Shown one piece after another: positions 13,123 through 20,099 of a DNA stretch of 22,571 nt. Under the pieces are notes generated by a model that searched no databases, had not been told where the DNA came from, and was given only the letters and a program-made list of their open reading frames with translations. Positions within the stretch are counted from its first letter, which is position 1; each line of letters begins with the position of its first letter. Source of the stretch: a virus; the IMG/VR virus record IMGVR_UViG_3300021061_000050, positions 1 through 22,571 of that record; one strand, given 5' to 3'. A program made the translations under genes and the position numbers.

Positions 13123-13236
13123 ATGCAAACTATAATAACGGATAAAGTAAAAGAGAAACCCACCTCAAGCCTTATCGATAACTACGGCATCCTTAGAACT
13201 AAGGCAGTTCTAGGCAGGGTGGGGTCATCTAGTTAG
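13123..13236 (+). pseudogene. DUF2213 gene fragment 2 (N-terminus only)
   Basis: A 37-codon frame starts MQTIITDKVK and continues DNYGILRTKAVLGRVG before a TAG. It parallels the intact protein's MQVLITDLIN, KDGLLKTRATLSRVG, with an insertion of about 12 residues. After the stop no further similarity is visible. It is therefore a second, different DUF2213 5' end, placed on the opposite side of the GIY-YIG gene from fragment 1. It might still be expressed as a short peptide. Confidence 0.72.
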
Positions 13237-13445
13237 TGAAATATTACACAACCAAATTGCCAAATTATGTAAATTTATGTTAAAGTATAAAGAAGAAGGG
13301 TAAAATCTTTTTTATGGTTAGGTTCGGTTAGGCGGTTTTAGGTGAGGCTCTGTCCGGCGTATTTGTGTCCGGTTGGGTATGTTCCGGTAAGGTGCGGTGA
13401 GAAGTAAGGGCGGGTTAATTCCCGCTCCACACCCTAAAAGCATAG
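13237..13445 (+). other. Non-coding G-rich stretch with quadruplex-like motif
   Basis: No convincing gene. From 13316 the + strand has GG tracts separated by three bases (GGTTAGGTTCGGTTAGG, 13316-13332), which fits a two-layer G-quadruplex. It then has TCCGG repeated three times (about 13350-13386), and a 5-bp stem GCGGG/CCCGC (13410-13425) with no T-tract. The preceding part (13237-13310) is AT-rich. It separates DUF2213 fragment 2 from the intact gene. Confidence 0.45.
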
Positions 13446-13474
13446 TTCACGCAAACTATAATAGCAAGCGTGAA
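13446..13474 (+). promoter_or_regulatory. Dyad over a -10 box before the DUF2213 gene
   Basis: TTCACGC (13446-13452) and GCGTGAA (13468-13474) are perfect inverted repeats around TATAAT (13457-13462). The 13 bases GCAAACTATAATA in the middle also occur at 13126-13138 at the start of fragment 2. Possible promoter with operator, or leader hairpin. Confidence 0.45.
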
Positions 13475-13484
13475 TGGCACTAAT

Positions 13485-14708
13485 ATGCAAGTTCTTATTA
13501 CAGATTTAATTAATAAAGATGGTCTATTGAAGACTAGGGCAACCTTATCGCGGGTGGGCATTCAAAAATATCTGATGGGTGGTGAGTGGGTAAGGATACT
13601 CAGAACAGAGGATGCCGTTAAAGCCTCTGCCCCCACCTTTGAAGGTTTACCCGTTACGCTCAATCATCCAGAAAGCTTTTTAGACGGTGCTACAGAAGAC
13701 GAAAATATTAAAGGACATGGTAAATCCATCAAATACCGAGACGGTGTGGTGAAGGGTGAATTGACTATCACTGACAAGGATGCAGTCAAGCAAGCATTAG
13801 ACACTCACCGCTATATCTCGCTCGGTTATCGTGCAACTTTAGTTAAAGATGCTGGGGTGTGGACTGACGTATACGGCGTACATGGCACTATTAATGAAAG
13901 TTACCCCTACGACTACCGACAGGAAAATATCAAAGGGGATCATATCGCCTTGGTTGAACAACCTAGAGCAGGTGCGATCGCATCTCTACAAATAGATGAA
14001 ATCGAAACCGCACAAACTGAAGAAGAAATGTGCTTCACGGACTCTATAGATGAGATCCCACAAACTATTAATGTAACAAATAATAAAAAAGTTATGCCTA
14101 AAAGTTTTATTTGGAATGACAGCATTCTTACCTTAGATAGTGATAATGCTGATGATATCCTAAAAGTCCTAAATTCTCAGAAAGAGAACATCAAGTCTCT
14201 CAATGATTCTCTTTCCACAACAACCACGCAACTATCTGACGCAACGGCTTCACTATCTGCCAAAACCGATGAAGTATCTAACCTCGCTGGGCAACTAGAA
14301 GCTTTGAAGGTGCAACTGGCTGATGCACAGACCGCCAAGACTGAAATTGAAACTAAGCTAGCAGACGCGCAATCTTCCACGCTCAATGATTCTGAGATTA
14401 GCGAACGCATTGCCACTTGGAATCAAGTATTGCCTGTGATGCAGCGTGACAAGGCTGATTATAAGCCCAATTATTCTTACTCGGTTTCTCAAATCCGTGC
14501 TGAGTACCTGAAATCTAAGGCTCCACATCTGGAACAGCAACTCAAAGATGGGAATGATGCTTTTATTGCTGGTTTGTGGGAAGGACTGAAGCCTGGTGAA
14601 GAAACTGCAACAACTAGCGAAGATTTACGAATGACTTTAGATGCTGCTGATGTAACGCTGAAGCCAACCAAGCAAATTAGCCGCAATCGTCCCATTACCA
14701 ATAAATAA
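13485..14708 (+). CDS. DUF2213 phage head protein (likely protease/scaffold)
   Basis: The 407-residue product has a DUF2213 domain in residues 1-190: VTLNHPESFLDGATEDENIKG, then VKGELTITD, HRYISLGYRATL and GDHIALVEQPRAGA. These proteins lie upstream of capsid genes and probably mature or scaffold the procapsid. Residues about 230-300 form a coiled coil (LSAKTDEVSNLAGQLEALKV), typical of scaffolding. The C-terminal part resembles capsid-associated sequences. The ATG at 13485 matches the start of the decayed copies (MQ..ITD); a GTG at 13470 is in frame. There is no Shine-Dalgarno. It is followed at 11 bases by the cement gene. Confidence 0.78.
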   Translation: MQVLITDLINKDGLLKTRATLSRVGIQKYLMGGEWVRILRTEDAVKASAPTFEGLPVTLNHPESFLDGATEDENIKGHGKSIKYRDGVVKGELTITDKDAVKQALDTHRYISLGYRATLVKDAGVWTDVYGVHGTINESYPYDYRQENIKGDHIALVEQPRAGAIASLQIDEIETAQTEEEMCFTDSIDEIPQTINVTNNKKVMPKSFIWNDSILTLDSDNADDILKVLNSQKENIKSLNDSLSTTTTQLSDATASLSAKTDEVSNLAGQLEALKVQLADAQTAKTEIETKLADAQSSTLNDSEISERIATWNQVLPVMQRDKADYKPNYSYSVSQIRAEYLKSKAPHLEQQLKDGNDAFIAGLWEGLKPGEETATTSEDLRMTLDAADVTLKPTKQISRNRPITNK

Positions 14709-14719
14709 GAGGAAAAATT

Positions 14720-15244
14720 ATGCCTATCCAAACAGGTTTTAGTTACAGTTACGATAAAGCTTTTGCGGGAATGCTATGGGGCATTGGCTTGCGAGAGCTT
14801 ATCACTGGCGTAAGTACCACAGCAATTCCTTTCGGTCGTGCTGTTGTTTTCGATTCTGCACAAACCCAACCCCATGAAGGACGTAAGCCCGTCAAACTTC
14901 CTTCTGCTTCTGGCGATCGCATTGTTGGGATTGCTCGCCACGTTCATACTGAGCCAGCAGGTGTAAGAACTCCCATTGCCCAAACAAACCAGAACGAGAC
15001 TTCTGAATACTTACCTAAGTCTGCAATCAGCATTGTAGAGCAAGGGAAGATTTATGTTGAAGTGGAAGAGGCTGTTGTACCTGGCGATCCCGTTTTTGTT
15101 CGCTTTGCTGCTGGCACTGGTGGGACTAAGTTAGGTGTATTCAGGAATGACGCTGACACTTCCACGGCTGTTGCAGTGCCTAAAGCTGAATTTGTTACGG
15201 GTACATCAGCATCCGGTCTTGCAGTTATCCATATTTATAAATAA
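14720..15244 (+). CDS. Capsid cement/decoration protein (DUF2190-like)
   Basis: The 174-residue product is beta-rich: RAVVFDSAQTQPHEGRKPVK, then GDRIVGIARHVHTEP, IYVEVEEAVVPGDPVFVRF, ending ASGLAVIHIY. The 'value plus GDPV' pattern is seen in phage structural cement proteins that decorate capsids and lie between protease/scaffold and major capsid genes. Shine-Dalgarno AAGAGGAAA precedes the ATG at 14720. A HIP1 octamer is at 14913. Family assignment rests on context and pattern. Confidence 0.7.
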   Translation: MPIQTGFSYSYDKAFAGMLWGIGLRELITGVSTTAIPFGRAVVFDSAQTQPHEGRKPVKLPSASGDRIVGIARHVHTEPAGVRTPIAQTNQNETSEYLPKSAISIVEQGKIYVEVEEAVVPGDPVFVRFAAGTGGTKLGVFRNDADTSTAVAVPKAEFVTGTSASGLAVIHIYK

Positions 15245-15255
15245 GGTTATAAGAA

Positions 15256-16185
15256 ATGCCTAATTCTCTTTTTATTCGTGAACAATTAAACCGAGTTTCT
15301 AATACAGTAATTGAAACGGAGTTTCCTGAGTTTCAACTAGCATCTGGTCAGATGATTGACATTGAATCACCTGTCGGTGCTGGCTATGAAACTTACAGTT
15401 ATGATTTGATGACGAAAGTGGGTTCAGCAGCAATCATTGCTAATGGTGCTGAAGACCTACCCCTAGTTAACGCTTACGTTGAACGTCGATATGGTCGTTA
15501 CTACACTTTAGCCAACGCCTACCAGTACACGATTGATGACTTAGAACACGCTCAAGTTGCTAATACTCCCCTAACAGCTACGATGGCGGTTACGGCTCGT
15601 GAAGTAATGGAAGGCAAGTGGGACAGTTTAGCCTATGAAGGAGATCCAAATTATGACATTTTGGGCTTACTTAACTACCCTGGCATTCCTGAAGATACTG
15701 CAACCAACGACGGCAACTCTAACGGCGGCACTAACTCAACTAAGTGGCAACATAAAACACCTGTTCAAATCTACCGTGACCTTAGAAAACCTGCGTCAGA
15801 TATGCGGATTGCCACCAAAGGGAAGTATTTTCCTGCGGTTTATGGACTCCCGCAAAAGCAATATGATCTTATTGCGGAAACACCGTATCCTGATAATGCA
15901 GGATCAGAAACGATTCTGAGCTTTTTCTTAAAGACTCAACGTCAATCTCCCACGGGTGTTCAGGATGTATTGCCTGTGCCTCGTTTGTTTGAAGCGTTTA
16001 ATGGTGTTGATGGGTTGATTGCTTATACTAAACGACGCGATCGCCAAGAACTTAAACTTGGAATGGATTTCACTCAGCTAGGGGTGCAGATTGAAAACTT
16101 ATCTTATAAGGTTCCTTGCCGGATGCGGGTGGGTGGGATCGTAGTATACCGTCCCTATGCTATGCGCCGTCTTGTTGGAATTTAG
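15256..16185 (+). CDS. Major capsid protein (DUF2184 family)
   Basis: The 309-residue product matches DUF2184 capsid proteins: IDIESPVGAGYETYSYD, then ERRYGRYYTLANAYQYTIDD, EGKWDSLAYEGDP, ILGLLNYPG, and the C-terminal VPCRMRVGGIVVYRPYAM. They adopt an HK97-type fold and build the icosahedral shell. The length is normal. Shine-Dalgarno AAGG is upstream of the ATG. It is the last head gene in the window and ends at the strong terminator at 16211, where the + strand late block stops. Confidence 0.85.
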   Translation: MPNSLFIREQLNRVSNTVIETEFPEFQLASGQMIDIESPVGAGYETYSYDLMTKVGSAAIIANGAEDLPLVNAYVERRYGRYYTLANAYQYTIDDLEHAQVANTPLTATMAVTAREVMEGKWDSLAYEGDPNYDILGLLNYPGIPEDTATNDGNSNGGTNSTKWQHKTPVQIYRDLRKPASDMRIATKGKYFPAVYGLPQKQYDLIAETPYPDNAGSETILSFFLKTQRQSPTGVQDVLPVPRLFEAFNGVDGLIAYTKRRDRQELKLGMDFTQLGVQIENLSYKVPCRMRVGGIVVYRPYAMRRLVGI

Positions 16186-16210
16186 CCTTGTTTTCTTTCT
16201 CTCTCTCATT

Positions 16211-16235
16211 AAGCCTCCACAACGGAGGCTTTTTT
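16211..16235 (+). terminator. Terminator after the major capsid gene
   Basis: AAGCCTCC (16211-16218), loop ACAAC, GGAGGCTT (16224-16231), then TTTT. A perfect 8-bp stem in the 55-base gap between the convergent genes. Confidence 0.9.
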
Positions 16236-16240
16236 ATTGG

Positions 16241-16534
16241 TTATTTTTTAGCAGGTTTCCAGAACACTAGCTCTACTTCTTCTTTAGTTTTTAGGTCGAA
16301 AATTTCAAACCAAGAAAACCTAACGTGGTCTTTAAAAACTAAATATTGATTATAGATTTTTAAGCAATCTTTAACCAAGAAAATATAGCTATCACCATAT
16401 ACACCACTAACCACTGTAACAAAATTTAAAAAATCTGATTGATAGTCGTTGGTTATCATTAAGAGATCGTTTGTTCCACCTCTAGCTTCGTATTTTTCAC
16501 CAACAAATATTAAGTATCTTGCTGTTTCAATCAT
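16241..16534 (-). CDS. Hypothetical 97-residue protein
   Basis: Start at minus-strand ATG 16534, overlapping the end of 16527-17111 by 8 bases, so translationally coupled; GAGGAAG lies just upstream. The longer frame to 16714 overlaps the well-supported gene and is not used. The product is rich in Phe, Val and Tyr (YGDSYIFLVKDCLKIYNQYL, then VRFSWFEIFD), and looks beta-rich. No family recognised. Confidence 0.62.
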   Translation of the reverse strand: MIETARYLIFVGEKYEARGGTNDLLMITNDYQSDFLNFVTVVSGVYGDSYIFLVKDCLKIYNQYLVFKDHVRFSWFEIFDLKTKEEVELVFWKPAKK

Positions 16535-17111
16535 CTTCCTCATTATCCATACAACCACACTCCACAGCGTTGACATACCCACCAGCTTCGTAAGCTCTAG
16601 CAACATCAACCGACCAACCTGTATCTTGATCGACAAAACCTGTTCCTTTACATTCTGGACAGACGAGCTTAGTTTGTTGGTTTTTCTTACTATCTTCTGC
16701 TGAGTAATCACCATACCAAGTCAATAGCACAGCTTTAGAGTAATCTGGAGTGTAGGATACAATATGTTTGTTTGCCTCATAGAAGCTGTTTAGCGCTTGT
16801 TGTAATTTCTCCTTGCTATTCTCGCTAACAGCATAGATTGCATCCTCATACATATCTTCCACAGAATCTTCAATTATTTCTTCTGCACTAACCTCTCTCA
16901 TTCCTTCAGAAGAACACGCCCAACAATAAGTTGGAATATCTTCTTTTGCAATTTCACCATCATCGATCTCTTCTAAAATAGCTTCCTGTAGACTATCAAC
17001 CGTGTGGAAGAATCCTTGATTGCCGCAACTCTCCAATAACGCAAGGTATACATAACCATCCCATGTGGTTAATTTCTCAGCTTTGTCAAATAGACTTTGT
17101 TCCCTGCTCAT
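16527..17111 (-). CDS. Hypothetical protein with possible zinc-binding cysteines
   Basis: The 194-residue acidic product has a CWAC motif at about 63-66 and a CPECKGTGFVD segment near 150-160 with a later CGCMD (about 186-190). CPECKGTG is the half-site of DnaJ-type zinc repeats, so a zinc-bound fold is likely. The middle is acidic and helical (EEIIEDSVEDMYEDAIYAV). Shine-Dalgarno AAGGAG is 9-10 bases upstream of the ATG at 17111, and a minus-strand TATAAT (17156-17151) overlaps that of the divergent gene 17175-17408. Function unknown. Confidence 0.65.
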   Translation of the reverse strand: MSREQSLFDKAEKLTTWDGYVYLALLESCGNQGFFHTVDSLQEAILEEIDDGEIAKEDIPTYCWACSSEGMREVSAEEIIEDSVEDMYEDAIYAVSENSKEKLQQALNSFYEANKHIVSYTPDYSKAVLLTWYGDYSAEDSKKNQQTKLVCPECKGTGFVDQDTGWSVDVARAYEAGGYVNAVECGCMDNEEDD

Positions 17112-17150
17112 TCTTCATTAACTCCTTCTTTTAGCTTAACTATTTCCTAA

Positions 17151-17158
17151 TTATAATA
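17151..17158. promoter_or_regulatory. Overlapping divergent -10 boxes
   Basis: ATTATAAT contains TATAAT on both strands (+ 17153-17158, minus 17156-17151). It lies between the divergent genes 16527-17111 and 17175-17408. The + ATG is only 16 bases after the -10, so its mRNA has almost no leader. Confidence 0.5.
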
Positions 17159-17174
17159 AATTTTATACTCTAAA

Positions 17175-17408
17175 ATGGTAAATGATAACACTTTGGTTAC
17201 TAAATTGAAACAATCCCGCAGAGAATATCTACAAGAACTAGCCAACAGCCTGAGAACTGATGACCAGTATGAGTTCTACATCGAGTTCAGAGGACGTGGT
17301 GGCTGGTATGGTGTTTCAGAATATCCTAGATGGTTTGGTGACACTGGGCTGCTTTTAGGCTACAACTGGCAGAGTGCTGAGTATTCTTTAAAGCAAATAC
17401 TAGGATAA
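17175..17408 (+). CDS. Small 77-residue hypothetical protein
   Basis: ATG at 17175 with a near-leaderless promoter and no Shine-Dalgarno. The sequence begins MVNDNTLVTKLKQSRREYLQ (first half helical), then YEFYIEFRGRGGWYGVSEYP and a Trp/Gly-rich end. Second half probably beta. It is the only + gene between two groups of minus genes and precedes the third regulator cassette. No family recognised. Confidence 0.55.
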   Translation: MVNDNTLVTKLKQSRREYLQELANSLRTDDQYEFYIEFRGRGGWYGVSEYPRWFGDTGLLLGYNWQSAEYSLKQILG

Positions 17409-17444
17409 AATAGAATAATTTTATAGTCTTTTTATAATTTCTGT

Positions 17445-17493
17445 GATAATATAAAGCTAAAAGCCCTTCGCGGTGCTACTCACACCCAAGGGC
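17445..17493 (+). promoter_or_regulatory. Promoter and leader hairpin of the third regulator
   Basis: GATAAT at 17445-17450 preceded by TTATAATTTCTGT, loosely like the repeated promoters. The leader then has GCCCTT (17463-17468) pairing with AAGGGC (17488-17493), with an inner GGTG/CACC stem. The loop motif of the other two leaders is absent. The hairpin ends 24 bases before the ATG. Confidence 0.55.
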
Positions 17494-17517
17494 AAAAAAC
17501 ACTAATATTTAACTCAG

Positions 17518-18249
17518 ATGTCTAATAATAACACAAATCGAGCAAAAGTAGCACCCATTTACTTTGGTGAAGATGTGGTATTCGATGGATTGCTACTTCC
17601 TAACGATGATTATGCGGTGGGTGTTTCACAGGTTTCTGAATTATTCCAGTTCCCCAATAAACACGCCTCAAGGGATATTAAAGCTTTACTGGGTAAGGAT
17701 TTCCAGTTCCCCAAAAGCGCGTCAGAACTGAACCCTAAGGAAGTAAATATACTCACCCTAAATCAGTTTGAGACTGTAATGGTAGAGCTTGCTTTTACAG
17801 GTAATGAGAAAGCTAAAACACTTGTTCGGGCAATGACAGGGTTGTCTCTGCGTCAAATCTTCGCTGATAGCTTTAACCGGAAGCTTGAGAAAGACGAACG
17901 TCAAGCAATCTTAACCCAGCAATTACGCAACAAGGTAGCACGACGACTTTTGACAGACGCTATACGCGACTATATGACCCGTAACGGTGTTGAGGGTAAT
18001 GCAAAGGCATGGATGTACCGGAACGTTACCGATAAGACCTACAAGCTTCTATTCGGTCGGAGTTGTAAACGATTAAAGGAGGATTGGAGTTCAGATGATG
18101 TTAGGGAGTCACTAACAATAGACGAACTGAGCGATTTAGAAAACCTAGAGAAAACAGCAATGCGAAAGATCGATAAGGAGAATATGCACCCATTAGATGC
18201 GGTGGAGAGTGCGTTTAATATTTTACTGCTTGATGCCTGTCTGCGGTAG
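17518..18249 (+). CDS. Putative phage regulator, shared C-terminal domain (paralogue 3)
   Basis: The 243-residue product has an N-terminal module distinct from the other two: ANDDYAVGVSQVSELF-like sequence (LPNDDYAVGVSQVSELFQF), HASRDIKALLGKDFQFPK, then PKEVNILTLNQFETVMVELA. From about 138 it shares the C-terminal domain with 3527-4291 and 10892-11701: LLTDAIRDYMTR, NAKAWMYRNVTDK, LFGRSCKRLKEDW, ELSDLENLEKTAMR, HPLDAVESA. ATG at 17518. It has its own promoter, leader hairpin and terminator. It is probably a DNA-binding phage regulator. Confidence 0.65.
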   Translation: MSNNNTNRAKVAPIYFGEDVVFDGLLLPNDDYAVGVSQVSELFQFPNKHASRDIKALLGKDFQFPKSASELNPKEVNILTLNQFETVMVELAFTGNEKAKTLVRAMTGLSLRQIFADSFNRKLEKDERQAILTQQLRNKVARRLLTDAIRDYMTRNGVEGNAKAWMYRNVTDKTYKLLFGRSCKRLKEDWSSDDVRESLTIDELSDLENLEKTAMRKIDKENMHPLDAVESAFNILLLDACLR

Positions 18250-18266
18250 ATTATAGTTTAGATCTC

Positions 18267-18303
18267 AAAAATGATCGGGAAGTAATCAACCCGATCATTT
18301 TTT
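18267..18303. terminator. Bidirectional terminator
   Basis: AAAATGATCGGG and CCCGATCATTTTTT form a perfect stem around a 10-base loop (about 18268-18303). It serves 17518-18249 on + and the convergent 18295-18537 on minus, whose stop lies inside it. Confidence 0.88.
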
Positions 18304-18537
18304 ATGCTTTGAATAAGTTCTACTCTTAACAAACTCGTATCGCTCTTGATACGTCATTCCTTGAGCGGAACCAGCCTGTATTTCATCATTAAAGCTTTCC
18401 ATCCAGTCTTCTTGCTCAACCCAATGGTGGTGCTTCCGCATAGTCTCTAAGAGCTTCGGGCTCGGCTCAGGTGGCTTCTCTAACAATGCTATGAAAGCTT
18501 TCCACATCTCAAGATTCAAAACTATTTCATTATCCAT
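18295..18537 (-). CDS. Protein resembling the toxin-binding tail of DUF1778/TacA antitoxins
   Basis: The 80-residue product starts MDNEIVLNLEMWKAFIALLE, then KPPEPSPKLLETM and W. This closely resembles the C-terminal toxin-binding tail of TacA/DUF1778 antitoxins (compare TacA EAYQEFLVRLDQTPSPNAAL, then RKTM and PW). The N-terminal ribbon-helix-helix DNA-binding part of those antitoxins is absent, and a further 40 residues (MESFNDEIQAGSAQGMTYQE) follow. It might neutralise a host GNAT toxin without repressing its operon, which is an inference. ATG at 18537 overlaps the upstream gene by 8 bases. No GNAT toxin gene is seen nearby. Confidence 0.5.
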   Translation of the reverse strand: MDNEIVLNLEMWKAFIALLEKPPEPSPKLLETMRKHHHWVEQEDWMESFNDEIQAGSAQGMTYQERYEFVKSRTYSKHKK

Positions 18538-18721
18538 ATTGATCTTTGTTATTCTGTCCCATACTTTGCATAACTCTTAGAGCATTCTGGTTATAAATCA
18601 CAATATCCCCTAGTAAAATCACTTCCAACACTTCTTTAAGTTCTCTTCTTATTGGTGTTTCTTGGAGCTTAATAGCTGCTTCTACAAAGTCAATCGCATC
18701 TCGTGATTTTTGATAATTCAT
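18530..18721 (-). CDS. Small 63-residue hypothetical protein
   Basis: Minus-strand ATG at 18721, two bases after the stop of 18724-19008, with AAGGTT upstream; its end overlaps the start of 18295-18537 by 8 bases. The product is helical (RDAIDFVEAAIKLQETPIRR, then LKEVLEVILLGDIV) with a polar tail. Tight packing indicates an operon of three or four genes. No family recognised; it is not a ribbon-helix-helix protein by eye. Confidence 0.6.
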   Translation of the reverse strand: MNYQKSRDAIDFVEAAIKLQETPIRRELKEVLEVILLGDIVIYNQNALRVMQSMGQNNKDQYG

Positions 18722-18723
18722 GA

Positions 18724-19008
18724 TTAACCTTCCACTAAAACATTATTAACAAAATCTTTAGCATCATTAAAAGTATAAATCTCTTTTGTCTTTAAATTTA
18801 ACCCGTCTTTAGACAGTAAATTTATAAAAAGGGAAAACTTATTTTCTGCAAATGGGCTTACAGAAATACCAATTACTTTATCATTCTTTATATTAGGATG
18901 GTGAAAAAAGCCTTTACAACGGCTTGTAAAGGCGCAAAATAGCAAATATTCCCTTATTTGTATCATAAGATTGATTTGTGTAGGGGAAATACCACCTATA
19001 TTGGTCAT
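18724..19008 (-). CDS. Hypothetical 94-residue protein
   Basis: Minus-strand ATG at 19008. Upstream lies a perfect 9-bp inverted repeat, with a -10 box on its far side. The sequence has an N-terminal helical/hydrophobic part (MIQIREYLLFCAFTSR), then KVIGISVSPFAENKFSLFIN with beta character and a Gly/Asn-rich end. It resembles small phage proteins without known function. First gene of the operon 18295-19008. Confidence 0.6.
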   Translation of the reverse strand: MTNIGGISPTQINLMIQIREYLLFCAFTSRCKGFFHHPNIKNDKVIGISVSPFAENKFSLFINLLSKDGLNLKTKEIYTFNDAKDFVNNVLVEG

Positions 19009-19012
19009 AATA

Positions 19013-19041
19013 AATAGAGGATTAATTACTCCTCTATTATA
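19013..19041 (-). promoter_or_regulatory. Inverted repeat at the -10 of the 18295-19008 operon
   Basis: AATAGAGGA (19013-19021) and TCCTCTATT (19030-19038) form a perfect 9-bp dyad around TTAATTAC. A minus-strand TATAAT lies at 19041-19036, partly inside the right arm. It could be an operator or the terminator of 19042-19824. Confidence 0.5.
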
Positions 19042-19824
19042 TCATTCTTTAGTTGGTAAGTGCGCCCATGTGGCATCTCTCCCACCATAACTTAAACGCC
19101 TCAACAAGTCATAGGAATAATGTAGATTCTCTCCTGATTTGTTTCGGTATCCGCTAGCAAAATATTCTCCCCAAGGGTCATTTACCCACCATCCTTTTTC
19201 GTCATATCCTCTTAGTACGATAATATGTCCAAACTTCGTAAACTTGCCACTATAAATAACAGGATCACCATTAGCTAAATGCCTCTTAACTTCCTCCCAA
19301 GGGGCAGCCATTTTGAAGTTGCCCTTCATTCCATAAGCGTTAAATAACTGACGTAGATGGTCATGTGAATGTCTAGACCAACCTCGTTTTGTTACTTCTT
19401 CAAATAGCTCATCCTCTAGCTGATGGCTCTGGCGTTTAGGTCTTACACCATAGTAGTAAAGACACATTGCCACACTTGTTACATTACAAGTTCCTGACGG
19501 TCTATAGGCGTTATCTCGTTGAGAAAAATAGGGGATTGGTAGCCTAACTTCGGTAGGTAGCTTGTCACCAGCCTTGAAATTCCCTACCACTTTTAAACCA
19601 TCATCTTGAAGTATCTCCACATGAGGTTTATAAGCAACCCAGGTATTTCTACCTTTTAGAAATTCTCCATCAAGAGCAATCCTAATATGTTCGCCTAAAG
19701 GTTTATAGGAATGTAGGTTAAACTCTGTACCTGCCACCACCCCTACTTTTTCATTGTCTGGTAGTAGGTTAGATTGCTCAATCGTTTGTTTTAATACTGT
19801 ATCTGCAACTATCTTCAGTTTCAC
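19042..19824 (-). CDS. C39-like peptidase, likely endolysin
   Basis: The 260-residue product has an N-terminal SH3-like part (about 5-75) and a C-terminal C39-like papain-fold peptidase domain: LPIPYFSQRDN (Gln 102), GTCNVTSVAMCLYYYG (catalytic Cys 113), FGHIIVLRGYD (His 200), WWVNDPWGEY (Asp 216). The Cys-His-Asp triad is complete. In cyanobacterial genomes and phages this layout is used for cell-wall peptide cleavage or amidase activity, so it is likely the phage lysin. No signal peptide or membrane segment is visible, so export would need a holin or other route. GTG at 19824 is used. There is no obvious holin neighbour. Confidence 0.72.
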   Translation of the reverse strand: MKLKIVADTVLKQTIEQSNLLPDNEKVGVVAGTEFNLHSYKPLGEHIRIALDGEFLKGRNTWVAYKPHVEILQDDGLKVVGNFKAGDKLPTEVRLPIPYFSQRDNAYRPSGTCNVTSVAMCLYYYGVRPKRQSHQLEDELFEEVTKRGWSRHSHDHLRQLFNAYGMKGNFKMAAPWEEVKRHLANGDPVIYSGKFTKFGHIIVLRGYDEKGWWVNDPWGEYFASGYRNKSGENLHYSYDLLRRLSYGGRDATWAHLPTKE

Positions 19825-19886
19825 AATTCTTCATCTATATCACTTACTTAGTTTGATATGATGGAGATTGTTTACTAATTTCCACT

Positions 19887-20099
19887 ATGTACGCTTTAGG
19901 TTGTTATTTTGAGGGTTCGTTTGTTGGTTACTTCTACACATATCTAGAGTCGGGTTATGAGCGATACACATGGAGTAAGCAAACAACGTTTACAAAAACC
20001 TGGAAAACAGAAAAAGGTGCTGAGAAAAATCTCAAATACTATCAAGAGCGTTTAGATGACAGTAAGCGGGGTATAACTCTGAAGATAGAAAAGATTTAA
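19887..20099 (+). CDS. Small 70-residue hypothetical protein
   Basis: ATG at 19887, divergent from the peptidase gene, with a TGATATGATGGAG stretch upstream. The product is beta-rich and aromatic (YFEGSFVGYFYTYLESGYER), followed by a basic helix (TEKGAEKNLKYYQERLDD). The stop abuts the stop of the convergent gene 20100-20435. A similar 'strand then KGAEKNLK helix' arrangement occurs in 1725-2093 (TYKTERAAKNALAK). No function known. Confidence 0.55.
   Translation: MYALGCYFEGSFVGYFYTYLESGYERYTWSKQTTFTKTWKTEKGAEKNLKYYQERLDDSKRGITLKIEKI

Noticed and set aside
14177-14731. Minus-strand frames opposite the DUF2213 coiled coil
   Set aside because: They are shadows of a strongly coding + strand gene of biased composition.
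15635-15919. Second + frame within the capsid gene
   Set aside because: It lies wholly inside the DUF2184 capsid gene in another frame, without a ribosome-binding site or a known overlapping gene.
16535-16714. N-terminal extension of the 16241-16534 gene
   Set aside because: It would overlap the well-supported gene 16527-17111 for 180 bases on the same strand; the coupled ATG at 16534 is simpler.
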